Shown: in pieces, positions 58,884-64,000 of the stretch | How positions within the stretch are numbered: the stretch's first letter is position 1 | How the letters are laid out: every line of letters begins with the position of its first letter | From: Alcanivorax nanhaiticus | GTDB lineage: Bacteria; Pseudomonadota; Gammaproteobacteria; Pseudomonadales; Alcanivoracaceae | Length of the DNA: 64,000 nt | Assembly: GCF_000756665.1 (NCBI RefSeq) | Contig: NZ_ARXV01000015.1 | Span: 1-64,000, forward strand | Direction of reading: 5' to 3' | The notes under the pieces: model-generated | What the model was told of the DNA's origin: nothing | What the model saw: only the letters and a program-made list of their open reading frames with translations | The model's database searches: none | Position numbers and translations under genes: made by a program

Positions 58884-60221
58884 TCAGGCGGTTGCGGCCT
58901 GAGATTCATTCAGCGCTTTTTCCAGGTTGGGGAGGAAGGCCGCGTTGACCCCCAGGTTCATCAAGGTCCAGTAGTGGCCGCTGACGACACGTTCTATCAG
59001 CAAGGAGCGCGGCGAGGGCTGAAACTTCATCATTTGTTCCAGCGGCGTTTTGCGGACCTGCTTCATGATGTCGGTATGCAGGCAGGAATTGCCAAAATCG
59101 TAGGGTTCACTGGAGAAGGCGCGCAGCAGTAACTCAATCCAGGTGGCATAAAACTGGTCGCTGACCTGGCTGTCCTGTTTGCGGGCTCCCAGCGTTTTCA
59201 GCAGGTTGTCCAGTTGTAGCCAGTTTTGCTGCAGTGCAGCCTCAACAATGTCGCGCAGCAGGTTGGCATCTTCACTGGGGAGTCGCTTTACGGCGCCAAA
59301 GTCATACATCACGATACTGCCATCCGGGCGGAAGGCGAAATTGCCAGGGTGCGGATCGCAGTGCACGGTGCGGTAGCGGAAAATCTGTTCGCCAATGGCA
59401 TCAAACAGACGCTCGCCAAGCAGGTTGCGGGTGGTCTGGTCAAAGCCATTCTCATCGTTGACCTGCTCCAGCGGGGTGCCGGATTCCAGGCTCAGGGTCA
59501 GCACCTTTTCGCTGGATAAATCTTCGTAAACTGCAGGAATCACCAACCAGGGTTGATGTTGGTGAAACGTTTTGAACTGATTGAGATTGATCGCTTCCTG
59601 GTGATAGTTCAGCTCTTCTTCCAATTGGTTGCGAATCTCGCGAAAAACGCCGTCCAGAGCAGCTTCATCCACCTTGAGCAGGCTGCCAAGACGCAGGATG
59701 CGACGCAGATGTTTCATGTCGGAATCAATGGATTCCTTGACTGCCGGGTACTGTATCTTGACCACCACTGGATCGCCGTCATGGGTGGTTGCCCGGTGTA
59801 CCTGGCCAATGGAGGCGGCAGCAAACGGTGTCTCTTCAAAGTCGGCGAACCGTTCGCTGATCGCGCCACCCAGCTCTCGTTCAAGCTGCCTGCGAATGAC
59901 ATGGAAAGGCATGGGAGCGGAGGCGTTTTGCAGCACTTTTAATTGGTCGCTGATTTCTTTCGGCAGGATATCCTGCATCTGCGATGCAATTTGCCCTACC
60001 TTCATCACCGCACCCTTCATCTCGCCGAGGGTGGCGGCGACTTCCTTGCCGATGTGTTGCATCAGCTTTTCCCGGTCTGCCGCCTTGGCGCTCTCAGACT
60101 GGAACAGGCCTTTCACCTGATGGCCTGCTACCCGAGTGGCAATGGATGTGGTCATGCCCGTCAGGCGGAAAAGACGTCCGGTGGTGGTGGTTGGGCGTTT
60201 GCGACGGCGCTGCTCTGCCAT
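58884..60221 (-). CDS. ABC1/UbiB-family atypical kinase
   Basis: Soluble ABC1-family protein of 445 residues, the group that includes UbiB and COQ8 and is linked to quinone and lipid metabolism. The N-terminal family motif is MKVGQIASQ (KxGQ), the Ala-rich loop is AAASIGQVHRA, the lysine strand is VVVKIQYP, the catalytic loop is HCDPHPGNF and the metal motif is YDFGAVK. It is shorter than UbiB and lacks its C-terminal membrane helices. It lies downstream of the phasin gene on the same strand, with a terminator between. Confidence 0.9.
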   Translation of the reverse strand: MAEQRRRKRPTTTTGRLFRLTGMTTSIATRVAGHQVKGLFQSESAKAADREKLMQHIGKEVAATLGEMKGAVMKVGQIASQMQDILPKEISDQLKVLQNASAPMPFHVIRRQLERELGGAISERFADFEETPFAAASIGQVHRATTHDGDPVVVKIQYPAVKESIDSDMKHLRRILRLGSLLKVDEAALDGVFREIRNQLEEELNYHQEAINLNQFKTFHQHQPWLVIPAVYEDLSSEKVLTLSLESGTPLEQVNDENGFDQTTRNLLGERLFDAIGEQIFRYRTVHCDPHPGNFAFRPDGSIVMYDFGAVKRLPSEDANLLRDIVEAALQQNWLQLDNLLKTLGARKQDSQVSDQFYATWIELLLRAFSSEPYDFGNSCLHTDIMKQVRKTPLEQMMKFQPSPRSLLIERVVSGHYWTLMNLGVNAAFLPNLEKALNESQAATA

Positions 60222-60406
60222 GATGTCTCTCGTAGCGATTTTATGTTGGCGTTGCTTGTCTTGGTCTTGTTATAGACCATAACTTAGCGCCGATGGGTGA
60301 AGGCTGTACAGGGTTGGACGGGCCAGATCTGGCAGGAGTGGCAGGTAACAGCGGACCGAAGGGAGAGGTGTGCTGGCGAATTGCCGCCGTGAATGGCGCA
60401 AAAGAA

Positions 60407-60425
60407 AGGGGCCAAGAAGGCCCCT
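60407..60425 (-). terminator. Rho-independent terminator of the phasin gene
   Basis: On the minus strand a 7-bp stem AGGGGCC/GGCCCCT closes a TTCTT loop and is followed by the U-rich TTCTTTT, 34 bases past the phasin stop. The rest of 60222-60458 shows no gene. Confidence 0.8.
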
Positions 60426-60458
60426 AAAAGGAGAGTAACAACAAAAAAGGGTTCAGAA

Positions 60459-60887
60459 TCAGCTACGGTTCTGACCGGCAGAAACCAGTTCATTGAACAG
60501 TTTCTCGCCTTCTTCACGTGCAGTGACAACGGCACCAAAGCCTGCCAGCACGAATTCGTTAGTGGCTTCGGCTTTCTCGCCACGCTCTTTCTTGCCTGCT
60601 TCTACCAGCTTTTCGTAGAAAGCTTGACGCTTCTCGGGAGCGCTCTCCAGCAGCTCGCGAGCGGCCAGCAGGGCACCACGGCCAGCCAGCAGGGCTTTCG
60701 GCTTGCTTTCAGCTTCTTCGCCGAAAGCTTCAGTGCCGCTGGCGACATACTTGTTCAGCAGCTCTTCAGAGTTCTCTTCGGCCTTGTCATAGGCACCCAG
60801 GCCTGCCAGGTACAGTTTGTTGCCCAGTTCCTTGGCACGGTTAACCAGAGATTCGCTTTGTTCGCGCAGATCTTTCAGCTCGCCCAT
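60459..60887 (-). CDS. Phasin family protein
   Basis: A 142-residue, highly charged, Ala/Glu/Lys-rich helical protein of the PhaF/PhaI-like phasin group, which coat polyhydroxyalkanoate or lipid granules. Two copies of an amphipathic motif are visible: LYLAGLGAYDKAEENSEELL near residue 26 and FVLAGFGAVVTAREEGEKLF near residue 113. It has no signal peptide and no histone-like basic tail. In a wax-ester-storing organism it could coat wax or PHA inclusions, which is inference. Confidence 0.82.
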   Translation of the reverse strand: MGELKDLREQSESLVNRAKELGNKLYLAGLGAYDKAEENSEELLNKYVASGTEAFGEEAESKPKALLAGRGALLAARELLESAPEKRQAFYEKLVEAGKKERGEKAEATNEFVLAGFGAVVTAREEGEKLFNELVSAGQNRS

Positions 60888-61002
60888 GATTCATGCATCC
60901 TTAAAATTTGTCCGGTGTAAGAAAAGGTGCAGCCGTTAGTGCGACCGCGTAGGGCAAAGAGTAAGAGGGAATGCGCGCGCGAGAGCTCTTGTTTGTCAGA
61001 CA

Positions 61003-61029
61003 ATTATACAGCCGGCTTATGGTTGTCAT
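61003..61029 (-). promoter_or_regulatory. Candidate promoter of the phasin gene
   Basis: On the minus strand a perfect TATAAT (61008-61003) lies 15 bases downstream of ATGACA (61029-61024). The spacing is short. The leader would be about 110 bases. No gene is seen in the 310-base gap 60888-61197. Confidence 0.45.
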
Positions 61030-61197
61030 GGTTCAAGGTGTGATATCGATCAAAGTCAGTAAGCGAAGCTACGCATAGTCGTGATTTCTTCTCATGCGTA
61101 AACTGACCAGAAAGAACTGAGCTATCATTGAAAGTCTTCTGACCCTTCCCGGTGAGGGGGCTGTCTGAAGGTATCTCCGTATAACAGAGAGACAGGA

Positions 61198-61578
61198 ATG
61201 ATCGAAAAATTCATTGCCAAGGTTCCCTCGCGCATCTGGGCGGAAGGCCGTCCGGGAAAATCGAGGCTGTGGGAAGCCGAATTCAACGTGGCCTCCTGGG
61301 TGAGAGTGGCGGGGGCGCCGGGTCAGGTGCAGCTGGTGGTGCGCTACATGGATAAGGACAAGGAGCGTGCGGTACTAGTGGATACTGCTGACGTAAAAGG
61401 TGAGGGCAGTGCCCTGCTATCCGGTTCTATTCTGTTGAAGCTGAGTGCCGAGGTGGAGCAGGTTCAGGTTTCCCTGCGTTTGGCGGATCCTGCCATGACC
61501 TTTGTGGTGGAAGAATTGTTCATGCAGCGTCGTGGCTCTTCCCTGGGGGCGTCGGACAAGCTCATCTCCAACTTCTGA
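61198..61578 (+). CDS. Conserved hypothetical protein
   Basis: A 126-residue soluble protein that I do not recognise. It appears beta-rich (WVRVAGAPGQVQLVVRYMDK, VQVSLRLADPAMTFVVEELF) and carries no signal peptide or known motif. The ATG at 61198 follows GAGAGACAGGA. Divergent from the phasin gene. Confidence 0.65.
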   Translation: MIEKFIAKVPSRIWAEGRPGKSRLWEAEFNVASWVRVAGAPGQVQLVVRYMDKDKERAVLVDTADVKGEGSALLSGSILLKLSAEVEQVQVSLRLADPAMTFVVEELFMQRRGSSLGASDKLISNF

Positions 61579-61589
61579 AGATGATCGGG

Positions 61590-61796
61590 TCAGCCCTGCT
61601 GGCAATATTGCTTTTCATCGGCCTGCCCGGCTGCGTGCTTGGCGGGCTTTGCTGTTTTCTGCGTCTCCGTCCCGCAGCTAACCGGGGCATCCAGGAGGGA
61701 TTCCGGCCACTGTTGAAAATCCAGTCCGGTCAGCCGGTTGAGGTTTTCCAGTGCCGTGTCCGGTCGCAGTTTGCTTAGTGTCAATATCTTGCTCAT
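61590..61796 (-). CDS. Small hypothetical protein
   Basis: A 68-residue protein starting MSKILTLSKLRPDTALENLN, with a compact front half (NRLTGLDFQQWPESLL) and a basic, Lys/Ala-rich tail. No family recognised. It lies downstream of the SDR gene on the same strand and converges with the 126-residue gene. An upstream in-frame start at 61934 has no ribosome-binding site. Coding status is moderately likely. Confidence 0.45.
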   Translation of the reverse strand: MSKILTLSKLRPDTALENLNRLTGLDFQQWPESLLDAPVSCGTETQKTAKPAKHAAGQADEKQYCQQG

Positions 61797-61958
61797 GGCT
61801 TGATCCCCGCGTGTCTGCTTAGACAAAAGCGAGAACTGTGCCAGTCTTGCTTGTTTTGTTTCTTTTTTATAATCAATAACTTGGGTTTTGGCTGCCGGAC
61901 GGGGTCTTCCGCAAGGGGCGGTGTCCGGCAGCATGTGACAATTTTTGTAACCCGGTTG

Positions 61959-62792
61959 TCAGTCCAGGAAAAAGTCCGGCAGGAGTTGGTTGTCTTCCAG
62001 ATTAGGGTCTACCCGGTAGCCACTGAAGTCGCTGACGCCCGTGTCGCGAAGGATTTCTTCATCCACGAAAAACTGGCCGCTGGCGGCGGCAACAGGGCGG
62101 GTCAGGATCGCGTAGGCGGCGTCTGCCATGATGGAGGGCTGGCGGGCGGCCTGCACGGCAGGGACGCCGCCAAGCTGGTTCTGTACGGCAGCGGTATTGA
62201 TGACCGTCTTGGGCCACAGTGCATTCACCGCCACCTTGCCTTTGTATTCGTCAGCCATCCCCAGCACACAGAGGCTCATGCCATATTTAGCCATGGTGTA
62301 GGCCACATGACGGCCAAACCAGTGAGGGGCCATGTTGAGAGGCGGAGCCAGATTGAGAATGTGCGGGTTCTCAGCCTTTCGGAGGTGAGGCAGGCACAGT
62401 TTGCTGGCCATGAAGGTGCCCCGGCTGTTGATCTGGTGCATCAGGTCATAGGACTTCATGCTGGTGGATTCGGTGCCGGTCAGGGAAATGGCACTGGCGT
62501 TGTTGACCAGAATGTCGATGCCGCCGAAGGCTTCAAGGGTTTTGTCCACTGCCGCCTGTAACTGATCCTCATGGCGGATATCGCCGACACAGACCAGCGG
62601 GTTGCCTCCGGCCTCCCGGATCTCCTCTGCTGCCGTATAGATGGTGCCGGGCAGTTTGGGGTGAGGTTCTGTGGTCTTGGCGAACAGGGTGATATTGGCG
62701 CCATCACGGGCGGCTCTAAGGGCGATAGCTTTACCGATTCCCCGGCTGGCGCCGGTAATGAACAGGGTCTTGTTGTGTAGTGTGTTAGTCAT
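61959..62792 (-). CDS. Short-chain dehydrogenase (HSDL2-like SDR)
   Basis: SDR oxidoreductase of 277 residues with the cofactor motif TGASRGIGKAIA, the NNAS motif and an active-site YTMAKYG (YxxxK). The SAISLTGTESTSMKSYDLMHQI and HILNLAPPLNM stretches are typical of HSDL2-like SDRs, which in eukaryotes are tied to peroxisomal lipid metabolism. Substrate unknown, likely a lipid or sterol-like ketone or alcohol. Divergent from an AraC regulator with a 163-base gap. Confidence 0.88.
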   Translation of the reverse strand: MTNTLHNKTLFITGASRGIGKAIALRAARDGANITLFAKTTEPHPKLPGTIYTAAEEIREAGGNPLVCVGDIRHEDQLQAAVDKTLEAFGGIDILVNNASAISLTGTESTSMKSYDLMHQINSRGTFMASKLCLPHLRKAENPHILNLAPPLNMAPHWFGRHVAYTMAKYGMSLCVLGMADEYKGKVAVNALWPKTVINTAAVQNQLGGVPAVQAARQPSIMADAAYAILTRPVAAASGQFFVDEEILRDTGVSDFSGYRVDPNLEDNQLLPDFFLD

Positions 62793-62955
62793 GGTGCTCT
62801 CCCGAAATCAGGCTGCAAACCTACCAAGCGCTTGGTTTATTGGCAATAGCGACCGCTACAAGTGTCCCATGGTCACTTGTCACATACTGAGCGGCAGGCT
62901 AAGGTGTCATGCTCGGTCATTTGAGGCCATGGCCGCCATAATCAGGATAACAGCG

Positions 62956-63972
62956 ATGACAATATTGAAGATGGATCCGGCAGAGTATTCTGTCTCTGCG
63001 GAATATCTGTCCCTGATGCTGGACGTGCTGGCGCGTCGCGGTATTGCCAGCGAAGAATTGCTTGTGGGTACGCAGATTGAATCGGGTTGCTGGCGAGATC
63101 CCAAGGCACGCGTATCAGCCCAGGATTTTGAGCGCGTGGCTCGACGCGCTATCCGTATGACCGGTGAGCCCTGGATTGGCTGGGAGCTGGGGGCATCCAT
63201 GACGCTCTCGTCCCATGGCTTTCTCGGCTATGCGGCCATGAGCAGCGCCACTCTGGGAGAGGCGCTGGAGCTGGCGGTGAAATATTTCCGTACCCGCAGC
63301 ACCATGGTGCAGCTGGAAACCTTCAAGGATGGCGATATGGCGGTGCTGCAGGTGAATGAGCTGCTATCGCTGGGAGAGCTGACGCCATTGACCATGGAAA
63401 GCCTGTTTTCCAGCTTCCACTTTATGGGGCAGAAGTTGCTGCCGGGAATGGAGGTGTTGGGCGAACTGCGTTTCTCCTATCCCGAGCCGGACTATTTTGA
63501 ACGCATGCGGCCGCTGATGCCGGTGCCGGTCTATTTCGATTGTGCCTACAACCAGATGCGTTTTCCGGTTGAGCGTATGGACTTTACACTGCAGTTTGCG
63601 GATCCGCGGCTGGCAAAAATGGCGGCGGATCAGTGCGAGCAGGAGATGGCAACGATCAAGGCGCCACCTGCATTGTTAGGCCAGGTGCGCCGTATCATTC
63701 TGGCCGGTGGAGGCCGCTTCCCCAGTGTGGAAGAGGTGGCCAGCGATCTGCACATGTCGTCACGAACCCTCAAGCGCAAGCTGCAGCAGCTGGGTACCAG
63801 CTATCAGGAGATCCTGGATGGCCTGCGCAAGGGATTGGCAGTGGAGTTCCTCACCCAGTCCGACCATACGGTAGATGAAATTGCCATGTCGCTGGGTTAT
63901 TCGGATGCATCCAATTTTGCCCGTGCCTTCCGGCGCTGGACCAGTCGCAGCCCCTCGGATTATCGGACCTAG
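62956..63972 (+). CDS. AraC-family regulator with arabinose-binding-type N-terminal domain
   Basis: A 338-residue activator of the OruR-type subgroup. The N-terminal domain begins AEYLSLMLDVLARRGI and contains MTLSSHGFLGYAAMSSATLG, typical of this domain. The C-terminal double HTH has VEEVASDLHMSSRTLKRKLQ and VDEIAMSLGYSDASNFARAF followed by RRWTSRSPSDYR. AGGA lies eight bases before the ATG at 62956; an ATG at 62971 is also possible. Control of the divergent SDR gene is likely by position. Confidence 0.88.
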   Translation: MTILKMDPAEYSVSAEYLSLMLDVLARRGIASEELLVGTQIESGCWRDPKARVSAQDFERVARRAIRMTGEPWIGWELGASMTLSSHGFLGYAAMSSATLGEALELAVKYFRTRSTMVQLETFKDGDMAVLQVNELLSLGELTPLTMESLFSSFHFMGQKLLPGMEVLGELRFSYPEPDYFERMRPLMPVPVYFDCAYNQMRFPVERMDFTLQFADPRLAKMAADQCEQEMATIKAPPALLGQVRRIILAGGGRFPSVEEVASDLHMSSRTLKRKLQQLGTSYQEILDGLRKGLAVEFLTQSDHTVDEIAMSLGYSDASNFARAFRRWTSRSPSDYRT

Positions 63973-63983
63973 GACGCCAGCAG

Positions 63984-64000
63984 ATGAACGCCAGACGATG
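63984..64000 (+). CDS. Possible start of a further gene, cut by the window end
   Basis: An ATG at 63984, 11 bases past the AraC stop, opens a frame (MNAR) that runs off the window. There is no clear ribosome-binding site and too little sequence to judge. Confidence 0.15.

Overview
The window looks like chromosomal DNA of a marine, hydrocarbon-degrading gammaproteobacterium, most plausibly Alcanivorax or a close relative. This is inferred from three things: a Pseudomonas-like uvrA / MFS transporter / ssb neighbourhood, a two-domain fatty acyl-CoA reductase of the Marinobacter wax-ester type beside a FabR-like regulator, and the general gene content. There is no sign of a prophage, insertion sequence, tRNA, rRNA or CRISPR array.

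Bases 1-16712 hold an alginate (polymannuronate) gene cluster in an unusual arrangement. algD-alg8-alg44-algK-algE-algI-algJ-algF-algX-algL run on the plus strand with many overlapping ends. algA, a manB/algC-type phosphohexomutase and an algG-like beta-helix gene run towards them on the minus strand. The set covers GDP-mannuronate supply, c-di-GMP-controlled polymerisation, periplasmic passage, O-acetylation and outer-membrane export. The two polymer-modifying proteins look altered: the AlgG-like protein has no DPHD motif, and the AlgL lyase appears to have Phe where the catalytic Tyr is expected.

Bases 16940-30830 are the S10, spc and alpha ribosomal operons in standard order (rpsJ to rplQ, with secY, rpmJ and rpoA). 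They have a clear promoter before rpsJ, a probable second promoter before rpsM and a strong terminator after rplQ. The alginate cluster abuts the S10 operon directly.

Bases 31000-39960 carry a DOPA-dioxygenase-like gene, a hypothetical gene, a periplasmic glycerophosphodiesterase and an orphan lipoprotein coupled to uvrA. uvrA has a well-formed LexA box. A CsgD-type regulator, a YajR-like MFS transporter and ssb follow. Bases 39964-43800 encode three type II secretion components (GspN, GspC, GspD) ending at a terminator.

Bases 43800-64000 are accessory and lipid-linked: a class III nucleotidyl cyclase with a TPR lipoprotein, an epoxide-hydrolase-like enzyme with a MazG/HisE-like pyrophosphohydrolase, the fatty acyl-CoA reductase with a divergent TetR regulator, a nitroreductase, a monooxygenase-fold protein, a MoxR/VWA pair, a hybrid histidine kinase, an outer-membrane barrel protein with a sigma-E/AlgU-like promoter, an ABC1 kinase, a phasin, and an SDR/AraC divergent pair. 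Two intergenic spaces (about 43870-44040 and 48297-48412) contain related inverted-repeat elements built on an AGTTTCG heptamer, one with eight perfect tandem copies. A three-hairpin, terminator-ended stretch that could be a small RNA follows the second element.
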